Below, piece by piece: positions 22,468 through 32,473 of a stretch of 64,000 nucleotides of DNA (position 1 is its first letter; the number at the start of each line of letters is the position of its first letter). This DNA comes from Microcyclospora pomicola (lineage: Eukaryota; Ascomycota; Dothideomycetes; Capnodiales): contig NHNY01000002.1 of NCBI GenBank assembly GCA_002786065.1, positions 1,054,001 through 1,118,000 on the forward strand, written 5' to 3'. Below the pieces are notes generated by a model. It saw nothing but the letters and a program-made list of their open reading frames with translations, was not told where the DNA came from and searched no databases. Made by a program: the position numbers and the translations under genes.

Positions 22468-23356
22468 GCTCAAATACGACGACGATATGAGACGATATGA
22501 GGAGTGGACCAGGGCGTCGGTCGAACAGAAGGGACTCGTGGAGGGTGTGATCCTTGAAAGGCCGTCTGAGCTGGACAGAACAGAGCGAGAAGGATGATAT
22601 TCCAGGAACTCAACTAGAAAATCGACCTCTCTTCGTCCGCCATGTCTCTTCACCCTTCTCTCATTGCGAGTGTCTACTCTGATGTAGTGATTCTCACCGT
22701 CCTCGCACTACACTGCTGTCTAAGCGACGCATCCATCCTGGCGTTGGTGTATATGCTGGCGAGGTTACCTAGAGATCTTCATGTCCTTACATGCGCAGCC
22801 TTGGATCGTCGTTCTGATGTCCTCGCCGCTCGCACATAGTTTGCCGTCTTCACCACCGTACCGTGAAATATACAGTGAAAGGGTGGTGGCGACTATTGAC
22901 AAATGACTTTAACGAGAGTGTTCGAGCATGGACCGGGTGATGCTGGATCGCCAGCACCTTTGCAGGCGACGCCCGGGCCCAATCGAGAAGCTCCCCGCAT
23001 GCATCTATGAAAGAGCCTGAAGTGCCTTTCTCGTCACTCGTCCTGAGATATTCACGCCGAACTTTGTGCAAGTAGCACATATCTAACAGACTGCTTGGCG
23101 AGGAAGACCTCGGGATCATGTTCTGGTTCGACTAGCTACATCTCGTCAAGCACCCGCGTAGCTCCTGTATAGCGCGGACCAGCAAAGCTTCCATACAACC
23201 TGCATATGGATAGATGCTAGCGCCCTACCGAGGACTTCCATTCCACGTTCGCTCACGCACCCGTGATTCCGTACCCTTCAGAAGCAATATCATACTGGCC
23301 GATTCTATACAACTCGCGCGCGGTGCCATCCCTCACTGGACATTTCTACCGCCGCC
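22468..23356. other. 3' region of metallothionein and spacer
   Basis: Only short frames without recognisable domains (for example 22642-22839 plus, 22850-23119 minus). Holds the metallothionein 3' UTR and the promoter of the next gene. Confidence 0.5.
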
Positions 23357-24127
23357 ATGGCTACGTTAGGCGCCAGGAACAAGCGGCAGTCCTACGTCCT
23401 CACCGTCGAGCCGGTCAACTATTCCCTGACAGCGGGCACCGACATTCCACCGCCCCGAGAAGAAGACTTCGCCGCACCCACGTTGCCCGCGCCTCCTGTC
23501 GCCGATGGCGGTCCCCTTACCTCCCACCCGACGACCCCGGACGACAAAGCGATGCCAGGCGCATGGCCGGCCGAGCGCACCCCCGGCGACCACGCGAGCA
23601 GACTTGCAGCCAAGAGCGGCATTCCGCCCGACCCTCGCAACGACAGCTGTCGCACCTCGAGCCCTCCGGAACCCTCACAGTATCGGCCCTCGACAGCCGC
23701 GAGTGGGGTGCGCCGCCTGTTCAGCCTCAACAACCTCCGCTCCTCGTTCAGCAGCTCCCGCACCTCGCTGATGCTCCCGCGCGAGGGCCACGACAGCACG
23801 TTCGTCGACTGGAGCGCGGCCCACAGCTTGAAACGCCCGTCCTCGCCGAGTGTCGCATCCAGCTATGGCTCCTTCAGTCGACCGTCCGCGACACAGTCCT
23901 TGCGGTCGCGGAACTGGTTCAAGCGCAAGAGCAGCATGCTGCCCTTCAGCGATCCGGCGGCGCTGGCGTCGGTGGACGAGGATCGGCGGCCGGAAACGCG
24001 CGATAGTAAGAGGTTGAAGCCGGATGTCAGTGGCGCGCCGCTGTTGCCAGAGGTCGGGACGCTGGGCGGCGGAGGAGCGCTCAACGACGGCGAGATTGGA
24101 TGGGATGCGGCTTTGTTCAAGCAGTGA
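23357..24127 (+). CDS. Ser/Pro-rich, probably disordered fungal protein (256 aa)
   Basis: Intronless frame with ATG in good context (GCCGCCATGG). Mostly Ser/Pro/Arg-rich and predicted disordered. One block stands out, GVRRLFSLNNLRSSFSSSRT at about 116-135, which I associate with an uncharacterised ascomycete family (some members labelled cell-wall Pro-rich), and a second basic block NWFKRKSSMLPF near 190. The short acidic C-terminus ends GEIGWDAALFKQ. The basic Ser/Arg blocks look like kinase or 14-3-3 targets (inference). High GC explains long shadow frames on both strands. Convergent with ARL1. Confidence 0.72.
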   Translation: MATLGARNKRQSYVLTVEPVNYSLTAGTDIPPPREEDFAAPTLPAPPVADGGPLTSHPTTPDDKAMPGAWPAERTPGDHASRLAAKSGIPPDPRNDSCRTSSPPEPSQYRPSTAASGVRRLFSLNNLRSSFSSSRTSLMLPREGHDSTFVDWSAAHSLKRPSSPSVASSYGSFSRPSATQSLRSRNWFKRKSSMLPFSDPAALASVDEDRRPETRDSKRLKPDVSGAPLLPEVGTLGGGGALNDGEIGWDAALFKQ

Positions 24128-24654
24128 TGTGGGGCACGGCATTTGACGTCGCAGGCGAGCAGGATGACCGCGTCAGGCTGCGGGAAGAGAAGGAGCTTAG
24201 AGCGTCATGCCCATAGGGGCCATATGATGCGAGAGGGCACACGCATGCGCGGCACAACAAGACGGAGCTGAAGGAGCTACAGAGCACCCAGGAAAAGCAA
24301 CTGGAGAACATTGGAGCCACAACGTGGAGTTCAAACCAAAGCTGGACGTGATCGGCCATCCCAACCATCACTCGTCGCAAAGCATTGTATTTTGTATGCA
24401 TAGCCGAAACACAGAGATACCCATCAACAAATTGATTTTTCCTTTTGAACCCCTACCTTATCTCCTTCACAACGCTGTCCACATGTGAAACTGGAGTAGA
24501 TCGCCTGGTCGATGATGTGAGATGCGCTCGCCCGAATGACGCCAAGTGATGCTATTGCGGGAATAAATGAACTCCTTTCAACTCCATGCGAAGGGTTTGG
24601 TTGGACCCCCTTTAAACACTACCCCAGCTGTCGGATCAATCGCGGTCGATCTGA
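24128..24654. other. Tail-to-tail spacer before ARL1
   Basis: 3' regions of the convergent 23357-24127 gene and ARL1; no other feature seen. Confidence 0.5.
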
Positions 24655-25272
24655 TCATGAAGTTTCGCCAACCGTTTGCTGTGGTAGTCACGTTAGCTCA
24701 AATTCTCGCATGCCGCACATCTGTGGAAAAGGAAACGTCATGCCACTCACCACAAGCCAGTCCATGCCCTCGTTCACTCCTCGTCCGTCAATCGCGCTAC
24801 ATGCCATGATGCTCCAATTCCGGTCCTTCAACTCGCCCAACTTCAGCGCCTCGCTGATATCTCCTGCGCCTTTAGCCCCGGGCTGATCCTGTTTATTCGC
24901 AAAGACCAGCAGCGCCGCATCCCGCAGCTCCTCCTCATCTAACATAGCGCGTAGTTCGCCGCTCGCCGTCTCCAGGCGCTCGACATCGGTGCTGTCGACG
25001 ACAAACACGACGGCCGCGGTGTTGCTGTAGTAGCAGCGCCAGTAAGGCCGGATGCTCGTCTGGCCGCCCAGATCCCACACGTTGAACGTCAGATTCTTGT
25101 ACGTGATGCTCTCGACGTTGAAGCCGATGGTCGGGATCGTCGTCACCACCTCGCCGATCTTCAGCCGGTACAGCAGCGTCGTCTTGCCCGCGTTGTCCAG
25201 CCCGAGGATCAGGATCCGTAGCTCTTTCTTCGACCACAGCAGCTTCGTGAAGAGCGAGAGCGCACCGCCCAT
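24655..25272 (-). CDS. ARL1: ADP-ribosylation-factor-like GTPase Arl1
   Basis: Small GTPase of the trans-Golgi that recruits GRIP-domain golgins. Exon 1 is 25272-24751 (174 codons) and exon 2 is 24678-24655 (7 codons plus stop), giving 181 residues, the normal Arl1 length. Gly2 in MGGALS is the myristoylation site. G motifs: GLDNAGKT (24-31), switch II DLGGQ (67-71), NKQD (126-129) and [17 protein letters not shown] is the Arl1-type effector region. The short last exon was placed by its branch site (GCTAACG) and CACAG acceptor; it extends MDWLV with a seven-residue tail. An earlier CACAG acceptor would give a different, less family-like end. Confidence 0.92.
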
Positions 25273-25742
25273 GGTTGTCGACTGCGGAGGGCCGGGGGCG
25301 CGAAGCGTTCGTATCAAGTGTCCGGTGATCGTTGCGCGGGCAAGCGTGCAAGGCTGTATATTGCGGAGGCCAGCTGTGTTTCGAGAAGTTTGCTTGTATT
25401 CGTGTGCTGAGGAGTCCAATGCCCGGCTAGAATAATCGCGTATAGAGCAGCCTTGTCAATAGAGAGCCTGCTAAGTTGGAATGGACAGAGTTCGATGCAG
25501 GATATGTAATCAAAGAAGCACTTCGATGTCACCCCAGCACCTCCGGACCAGAAAGGGACCACCGACGTGACCGTACATACATCACTTTCTGCGGCCCGCT
25601 CGACCGTGCGCGCGTGCTCGCCGCCCCTCAAGCCTCTTCCGCCGCGCTTCAATTTTGTATTTTCTTCTCTCTTCTTAGCGATCCTCAAGCAACACCATTG
25701 CAGTGTCTCGCTGTCATTGCGGCTACGATATGCGCTGAGCAT
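25273..25742. promoter_or_regulatory. ARL1 promoter region
   Basis: Upstream of ARL1 and also of the doubtful plus-strand gene at 25743. The stretch 25600-25690 is C/T-rich on the plus strand, which suggests a plus-strand leader. Confidence 0.4.
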
Positions 25743-26090
25743 ATGGCTCACATAATGGAATCGGTACGTGTCTACAACTCTCCAGCTCCACCACATCCCC
25801 ATCACAAACCCTCTACGCCGCTCCCAAATGATGAACAACCTTCAAACATCACCTACCTTAACTGGAATGCTGGAATCAAACAATATATCAAGCTCAACAG
25901 TCTGATCCGGGAAGATGAGTACCCGACTCTTCTTCCCGATAGCGAGTGGCTCATTCACGATGCAATTTCACTTCATGGTTCCGTCGATGCTGCAGTGGCT
26001 GACTTGGCATGGTGGTACAGATACTTGCGACCTTGCTCGTGCTGGATGTCGAGTTTTTCGTGGGTTGTGCTTGCATATCAATCTGCGTGA
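25743..26090 (+). CDS. Possible short lineage-specific gene (115 aa)
   Basis: Not recognised. The ATG at 25743 follows a C/T-rich leader-like stretch and opens 115 codons. The first ~90 residues read like protein: Pro/His-rich 12-35, then YLNWNAGIKQYIKLNSLIRE and YPTLLPDSEWLIHDAISLHG. The Cys/Trp/Ser-rich end after about 95 looks like out-of-frame sequence, so an exon boundary or a lesion may lie near 26030. GTACGT at 25763-25768 is a possible donor. Could equally be non-coding. Confidence 0.3.
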   Translation: MAHIMESVRVYNSPAPPHPHHKPSTPLPNDEQPSNITYLNWNAGIKQYIKLNSLIREDEYPTLLPDSEWLIHDAISLHGSVDAAVADLAWWYRYLRPCSCWMSSFSWVVLAYQSA

Positions 26091-26559
26091 TCGTACCCAT
26101 TGCTACTCGGTGCTGAAAGTCCCAAAGTCGGGGCTGATGCCTCGCACCGTATGGCATGAAATGTTGTTGTTGCCTCGCAGTCGAGTCTGCTCCTTGTAGG
26201 ACCTCTACGCATCATTGTGGGTATTGCAGAGGTGTTCGCGCCAGCCTGAAGTCTCTGTCATGGCGCTTTGGGCAGGGCAGTGGCAATGCCCTGCCATACC
26301 ACTGGAATGATACGTGTCTCTCGTACGTGGCCGATAGAGCTCCTCGCCGGCCTAAGGTCAGAAAGCACCGCGATGGGTACTGTAGCGGTAAGTGGGAGAG
26401 GAACTGTCAGGGCTGTAGGTTCACAGATAGAACAACTACACTACAAGGGAATCCACTCGCAGTCACAATTTAGTATGGGACATATCACATCAATGCAACA
26501 TTGACTGTACATTTATTAGTACGTTCGTATGTCGTTACATGTAGTTCAGTACAGCATGC
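26091..26559. other. Spacer downstream of the GRE2-like reductase
   Basis: No gene supported; includes the reductase 3' UTR. Confidence 0.45.
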
Positions 26560-27579
26560 TCAAGCACCGACCTGCTTCAAGCTCTTCACCGTGTCTACGA
26601 TACTCTCCTCAAGCGCTCGGAACTTGATGCCCAACACTTCCACTGTCCTCTTGTTGTTGAAGCCATGCACACCGTCCTTCGGGAAATCTCCTCCTGGGGT
26701 CTTCTCTGTCGGCAATCCCTCCTTGTACTCGGGGAAGTCCTTCTCGATGATCTGGGCGATCTGCTTGTTGGTGAAATAGCCGGCAGTGATGAAGAATCGC
26801 TTGTTCGCGGCCTCCTCCTTCTCCGCCGCTAGCACATGACCCAGCGCGAGATCACGCACATCGACCCAGATGAATGTGCCGGTCTCGGGGATTTCGTCCT
26901 TGGCTTTTCCAAGCATGATATCACGAATGCGTTGGTTGGATGTGTTCAAGCCGTCGAGGCTGTTGAGATAGTGCACAATGGGGCCAAGGACCAACGGGGG
27001 ACACATCGTTGCTAAGGTGAAGTTCGGCTGCTCCTGTTCGAGGAAGTCCCATGCAGCACGCTCGGCGAACGTCTTGCTCGCACGGTAGCCATTGGCTGGG
27101 TTCTCTGTGGCTTGCGCGGCTGTGATCGGGTTCCAGTCCTCCTCCGAGTAGGTATACCCTGGTCGTGGGGCTTTGGAGCCGTCCAGAATTGATGCAAAGG
27201 AGCTGGTGATCACCACGCGCTTAACAGTCGGTGCAGACTTCTTGATACTCTTCAGCACACCAGTGGTACCAATGACCGCAGGGTCGAGCAGGTCCTTTTG
27301 TACGTCCGTCACGTTGAAGTGGAAGGGCGAGGCAGTGTGAATGACGGCCTCAAAGGGAGGCTCAGAGATCACAGCCTGGTCGAATGCATTGGGTTGTGCA
27401 ATGTCCTCCACGATAGCGAAAGAAAGCTGGTCTTTGGTAGCCTTGGGATGCGCGTTTGCGATCTTATCGGCTTTCTCCTGCGATCGCACGGTTGTCACGA
27501 CGCTGTGGCCTCGTTCGAGGAGGTAGTCAAGAACATGGGCGGCGATGAAGCCGCTGCCACCGGTTAGAAGGACACGCAT
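26560..27579 (-). CDS. NAD(P)H-dependent extended SDR, GRE2/methylglyoxal-reductase-like
   Basis: Cytosolic carbonyl reductase of the dihydroflavonol-reductase/GRE2 group, acting on methylglyoxal, ketones or aldehydes (family knowledge; true substrate unknown). Single exon, 339 residues. The Rossmann motif TGGSGFIAAH sits at residues 6-15. The catalytic tyrosine-lysine pair is Y165-x3-K169 in NGYRASK, with the supporting Ser126/127 in VVITSSFAS. A CPPLVLGP block follows at about 192-199, typical of this family. The length matches yeast Gre2 (342). It is head-to-head with the DUF4870 gene. GRE2 relatives are stress-induced in yeast; no control site was identified here. Confidence 0.92.
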   Translation of the reverse strand: MRVLLTGGSGFIAAHVLDYLLERGHSVVTTVRSQEKADKIANAHPKATKDQLSFAIVEDIAQPNAFDQAVISEPPFEAVIHTASPFHFNVTDVQKDLLDPAVIGTTGVLKSIKKSAPTVKRVVITSSFASILDGSKAPRPGYTYSEEDWNPITAAQATENPANGYRASKTFAERAAWDFLEQEQPNFTLATMCPPLVLGPIVHYLNSLDGLNTSNQRIRDIMLGKAKDEIPETGTFIWVDVRDLALGHVLAAEKEEAANKRFFITAGYFTNKQIAQIIEKDFPEYKEGLPTEKTPGGDFPKDGVHGFNNKRTVEVLGIKFRALEESIVDTVKSLKQVGA

Positions 27580-28535
27580 GTTGGACTGGTATGATGATGA
27601 GGTTGTTGGTTGATGTATGTTAGTGTGTTGCGAGGAAGAGAGGCAAGGATAGAATGAGAGAAAGAGAAATTGATGGCGCGAGACGTCGAACGGCTTATTA
27701 TTAATGAAAAATATTACCGGAGCATGCTACCTTGCCATCATCGTCATGATACAGACTGTACGCCCGACGAGTGGTGTGGACCGCAGATGCAGTCTGGAAT
27801 GTGATCGCGGCATTGCTGCAAAGCTGACTGATGTCATGGCTGTACAGTGGTGTCCGTTAAGACCGCTTACCTCCACATTGACTTGTAAACAATGTGCTAT
27901 GCTCAGACAGCAAATAGATGTCGGTATGATCTATCTCCGACACTTCGTAGGACAGCATAGGTCTGCCGTGACTAGCATGGAAGACCTTGCGATTTGCTGG
28001 GTAATAGCCATCTCAGCGAGGTGCCACTGTACAGGATCCCGTCGCTGGCACCTAGTTGCAATGATGTTTCCAACCAGGTTTTGCTATGTTCCTTGGACAC
28101 CGTATCACCGACGATCCATCCTTGGTGAACTGACGGGTTCGAGAGCGGATAGCAGAGGAGCAGACGCGTTGCGTTTCAATCATGTCGAACGTTCATGATC
28201 TGGCATCGCGCGCAAGGCGATGTATACCAAGAAAGCCTCGCCAGAACATCAACTAGCATAAATGGATTTCCGGCGTCATGTCCTGATGGCTTGCTGTTAC
28301 TGTCTCAGGGTAGCCAAGCTCTGTCTTTGAAGCAAGGCTAGATTGGTGCGAGATGCTGGTATATAGAGAGGATAATTGAATGCAGTCGCAAAGACGCGCC
28401 TCCTCTCACGTGCGCTCGCGCGCGCCGAGCTCTGGCAGCTGCTTGACCTGACACCGTCACCAAGTCGGAATCGCATACTCTGTTCTCCTTGACATTTCTG
28501 GGAGTTTTTCCATCTTACGTCGCACAAACTCCATC
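27580..28535. promoter_or_regulatory. Head-to-head spacer between the GRE2-like and DUF4870 genes
   Basis: 956 bases. A minus-strand leader near 27580-27690 is rich in CAAC and CATCAT. A plus frame of 164 codons (27704-28198) has odd composition and is not accepted. CTCACGTGCGCTCGCGCGCG at 28404-28423 includes an E-box-like CACGTG. Confidence 0.45.
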
Positions 28536-29177
28536 ATGGCTATGAACTTCGCGCCTTACCAGGCCGAGCCAGAGCTGGAACGCGCCAAATCACCTCCTTT
28601 ACGGTCACCTAATGCCTCACCACCACCGAAACAGCAAGCACCCGCGATTCAACGCAACATCAGCTCGGTCGCCGACCATGAAGATCCGTGGGCTGCTGCA
28701 CGAAACCAAAGTCTGCCGTCGCCCTCCCAGTACTACGATGATGAGACTGAGGAAGGATACACCGACATCGAGTCTGGGCCGAGAAGAAACGATTACATTG
28801 GACAGAATGCGTTACAGGGCGGTGGTGTCACTTCTGGCGACATCTTCCAGACGTCTTTGGGCATGAACATCGGGCTCGAAGCATGTCTAGCATACCTCCT
28901 GTTTGCACCGTTGGGTGCAGTGGTGTTGTTGTTCTTCGAGCGCAAGAGCGACTATGTACGATTTCACGCTTGGCAGTCTACAATGGTGTTCAGCGCGTCG
29001 TTCATGGTACACATCATCTTCAGTTGGACAGCGATCATCAGCTGGATGTTGTTTGTCGTGGACCTGTTGTTGATCGCGTACTTGACGTATGGAGCCTGGA
29101 GGCACGCGAATACGCTGGACAGGGTGGAGATACCATTCTTCGGCCGGCTCGCAAGCAGTTTCGTCGATGACGAATAG
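28536..29177 (+). CDS. Tic20/DUF4870-like small membrane protein
   Basis: 213 residues, single exon. The first ~110 residues are Pro/Ser/acidic and probably disordered and cytosolic (SPPLRSPNASPPPKQQ, then a DDETEEGYTDIESG block). The C-terminal domain begins TSLGMNIGLEACLAYLLFAP, then VVLLFFERKSDYVRFHAWQS, the signature of the UPF0132/DUF4870 (Tic20-like) fold. Three further hydrophobic segments follow to about 190. Function in fungi is not established; membrane location is inferred. C-terminal SFVDDE is soluble. The ATG has an acceptable context and nothing coding-like precedes it. Confidence 0.85.
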   Translation: MAMNFAPYQAEPELERAKSPPLRSPNASPPPKQQAPAIQRNISSVADHEDPWAAARNQSLPSPSQYYDDETEEGYTDIESGPRRNDYIGQNALQGGGVTSGDIFQTSLGMNIGLEACLAYLLFAPLGAVVLLFFERKSDYVRFHAWQSTMVFSASFMVHIIFSWTAIISWMLFVVDLLLIAYLTYGAWRHANTLDRVEIPFFGRLASSFVDDE

Positions 29178-29911
29178 GCGAGGTCAATCTTGCGGGATCG
29201 ACAGCTCAAAGTTTAGAGAGCGTCCATACTGTTGAAAACAAGTTTGTCAATACTTAAATCCCGGATGCGATCAAATCACTGGGCGTACTTCCGGACACGC
29301 GATTTTAATCAGATTGACGGATCTGCTTGCGACTGCACATGATGGCGCTATCTATCCTGTTCGACACTAAGCTCTCACTGCATCGCGGCTACATCCTTCA
29401 GTAAGCAGAATGTTCGACGAATCCGGACAGAGACGAATGCATCGCACATCACGTTGGCAAGAATTTGCGCTACAGGACTCGAATCCCAAGCGTCCTCTTT
29501 CTTGATCAATGTCTCCACGGTACTCGATATCATGGGGGAAGCGATCCAACTTATTTTCAGACAGTGGCCAAGGACGGCATTGTCTTTGCTTTACCACATG
29601 GAGCGGAGGTTATGCCTGGTCATGCTTACCAGCATGGCTCTGATTGCATACCACTCTGACCACGCCTAGGATAGTCTTCCTCCGTCAAGAAGAGCCATCT
29701 CGACTACTATAAGTATTGCGCCCGGGCCTCCATCCACGAAGGATCTGTCTCTCCTCTAATCCAGGTCGGACGGGATTTCTGCTGATGGGTGATACTTTTT
29801 TGTCTGATGAAGTCGAGTATCCCTGCCTCGAAAGACAACATCTACACGCCGACCCCGAAATATCCAGACCATCACTGCTCTCTAGCAGATCCTCCGCCGA
29901 CTTAAATAATC
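29178..29911. other. Intergenic spacer
   Basis: 734 bases on the plus strand between two membrane-protein genes. GATTCGAGTCC on the minus strand (29468-29480) resembles a Pol III B box, but no tRNA cloverleaf can be drawn around it. Confidence 0.45.
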
Positions 29912-30457
29912 ATGGATAGCTACGTCAGCTTTCCGCCGCTTCGCCTGTCGACATCTGGCTTGCAGCATCACTCGTCGTTCGTGTCGAAGACCTACGGCAC
30001 CATCTCTCCCTGCCAGACGACTCCATCCACATATTTCCCGGCACCACCTTGTCGACCTACTGACCCGTCTCGCTATCCGCCTCTATCGCCTCCTCCACGG
30101 TACTCCATCGATGGCGCTGAGATCGACCCGCGTCACCCCCGGTATCTGTTCATCATGCTCTTCAGCTTGTTAATATGGATGGGCTTGTGTGGTGCCGCTC
30201 TCAGCGTCGTCTGCCTCGGCAAGCTCGACGGAGTAGGCATGTCCGCACACGTCCGCGTGGGTGCTATTGCACTCCTGGCTTTGGCGTTGCATACGCTTGG
30301 GACGTCTGGACTGAGGAAGGTCGTGAGGAAGTACATGCCAAGAGATGGCGGCTGGGAGCCGTGGGCATTGTTCCTGGCTGGAGTCTTCTACATAGGGCCT
30401 GCAGTTCTGGCCGTTGGGATCTCGGCCGGGACCGCGTTTGCTTTGGCCTGGCATTAG
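29912..30457 (+). CDS. Small membrane protein of unknown function (181 aa)
   Basis: Not recognised. Intronless. The N-terminal ~75 residues are Ser/Pro/Tyr-rich. Three hydrophobic segments follow: about 78-103 (FIMLFSLLIWMGLCGAALSV), 112-133 (VRVGAIALLALALHTLGTSG) and 150-180 (ALFLAGVFYIGPAVLAVGIS). The clear alternation of a disordered tail and three helices, plus the charge pattern KVVRKYMPRDGG in a loop, argues for a real gene. Convergent with the TDT carrier, only about 210 bases apart. No homology claimed. Confidence 0.55.
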   Translation: MDSYVSFPPLRLSTSGLQHHSSFVSKTYGTISPCQTTPSTYFPAPPCRPTDPSRYPPLSPPPRYSIDGAEIDPRHPRYLFIMLFSLLIWMGLCGAALSVVCLGKLDGVGMSAHVRVGAIALLALALHTLGTSGLRKVVRKYMPRDGGWEPWALFLAGVFYIGPAVLAVGISAGTAFALAWH

Positions 30458-30669
30458 CTGTACTAGCCTTCATCGGCAATTGGATATAGCAGATGACAAA
30501 TTGATCGTGGCTATGAAGTATCTGCTGTGGCTACTTATCGAATGAAAGAGGCTGAAATTCAACTTCGCTACAATGCAGTGAAAATCTTAACCCAACATGT
30601 GACCAGTTATCAATGCTCGCTGCCCATGCTCTATTCAAATGTTAAGACAAAAAGGTAGATCTCTTGAAA

Positions 30670-32473
30670 TCACACCATATCGTGCACCCGGTCCTGATCT
30701 GCACGGAAACCAGATGCCTGCAGCGACGATCCTGACACGTCCTGCCCATTGTTTACGTTCTCGTCGGCCTTCTCATGCTGCACCAGCGCTCCGGTTCGCG
30801 CATATGCCGTCCGATTATCATCCCGGTCCTGTTCCGTGTCTCTAGAAGACGGCGGTGGGTTCTTGTCCTCACCTTTTTCATCGTCATCGCCGTCGTCGTC
30901 ATCGTCGCCGTCGTCCGTACCCTTCCAACCGCCCTCAGACCGGTCCTCCTGCTTCTCCGGCCACAGAATATCCTTGATCACGACCGCGCGCAGCATTCCG
31001 CAGAAGATGAACATCCAGGCGAGCACGAGCAAGCCGCACATGACGCAGCCCACGATCTTGATGGCTTTGTTATCGAGGGCCTTTCCGACCGCGAAGGTCG
31101 CGGTGACGAGCGCTGTGAGGATATTTAGCATTTCGGGGACGAGCATGGAAGGAGTAAGAGGAGCTCACCGGTGTTGGGGAAAATGTAGGAGTAGAACGTC
31201 ATGGAGAACTTGGCGCCGCCGTGCTTGATGACAGACCAGTGTGCGCCGATCGAGACGAAGAAAAACCAAAAGGCCAGACCCCAAAGCCACAGGCCGGCCC
31301 AGGTGGCGACGATCATGGAGACGTTTCCGGCGAGCTCGCCGTTGCCCTCACCCATGAAATTAGCTGGGACGACGCGCGGCAGATTGATGCCCATGTTGAT
31401 GATGGCGGAGATGGTGAAGCCGCTGGGGCCGATGCTGATGAAGAGACCTGGTCGCAGGCTTTCCGGCGGCAGTTTTTGCGTCATCAAGCGATACAAGAAT
31501 GCGGCGTAGATCATCAGGCTGACCATGAAGCCGGTGCCTTGGAGGATGAAACCACCCACGATGACATCCAACGCCCTTGTGCCGTCAAGGTAGGAAGAGA
31601 TTTTGCCAGCAATTGGTCCGACCAAAAGCAGGGGGTATGCCGGGAGAACCCAGACAGGAGTCATCTGGGAAATGGTGAAGGTCTGGGTACTCCATAGCAC
31701 TAGGTAGATCCCGCAACTAAAGATGATCGCTAGAGCGCAGTAGATCTGTTCAAGCCGTCAGTAGCTTATCAGGATGATATACGTTAATGCGAGTATGGTC
31801 TCCGAGACTGACTTACCCAGAACAACACCAGCATAGTATCTAGCAACCACGGTCGACTGCCGTTCGGCGTCCCATACTCAGTAATATTCAGTATAACAGT
31901 TGCCAAGGCGATGAGCGAGGCCGGAACAAACAGGCTCTCCGTGGGATGCAGAATGGAGTCGAAGAATGTTTGAGGATAGTGATAGAATCGCAGGGAGATC
32001 ATAACGATGTTAAAGATGAACAACGCCAGATTGAGAAGGAAGAAGATACAGCCGATCGCATAGAGACCAGTGAATCGATATGGGACTGCGGCAAGAGCAT
32101 TCGCTACGCCACCTGTGGCCATCTGAAGTCGATCTCAATCAGTATAAGTCGATCATCCGCTTTCGAGATGAAGAGCATGGATCCGTACCGTCATGGTAAA
32201 CCAGGTCCAAGTGAAGTGCTTGATGCGCTCCTTGAAGTTCAGGTCATGGTGACGAGCACGCTTCATACGCTGTTGCATATGCTCCATGCCGTTCATTTTG
32301 GAATGCGTCTTCCCCTTTGCTCCATCGGCCTCGTTTCGTTGCAATCCTGCTTGTGGTCGCTCGCGTGATACATATGATTGCGATCGTGAAGAAGCTCCTA
32401 GAAAACCAGGAGCACGAGTTCTGGCCTCTGCACCAGCCCCAGCAGTCTTGCGAGGTTTTTCGGTCATGGCCAT
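30670..32473 (-). CDS. TDT-family carrier (SSU1 sulfite efflux / malic-acid transporter type)
   Basis: Plasma-membrane anion carrier of the voltage-dependent-anion-channel superfamily (PF03595), which exports sulfite in SSU1 members or moves malate in Mae1 members. Exons 32473-32189, 32122-31817, 31745-31169 and 31112-30670 give 536 residues. The family opening FTWTWFTMTMATGGVANAL is created across intron 1, and YIFPNT|ALVTATFAVGKALD across intron 3. About ten hydrophobic helices are visible. The N-terminal ~70 residues are basic and Gln/Arg-rich. The C-terminal ~110 residues are soluble, with a poly-Asp stretch (DDGDDDDDGDDDEKGED) that is unusual for the family. Substrate cannot be told from sequence. 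The start at 32473 is the first ATG of the frame. Confidence 0.9.

Noticed and set aside
23263-24142. Long plus and minus frames around the Ser/Pro-rich gene
   Set aside because: High GC makes several frames open; only the frame from 23357 has a sensible ATG and conserved-looking blocks.
27704-28198. 164-codon plus frame
   Set aside because: Lies in a divergent promoter, with many Cys/Trp/His and no domain.
29460-29485. GATTCGAGTCC resembling a tRNA B box (minus strand)
   Set aside because: No matching A box, acceptor stem or anticodon arm can be placed around it.
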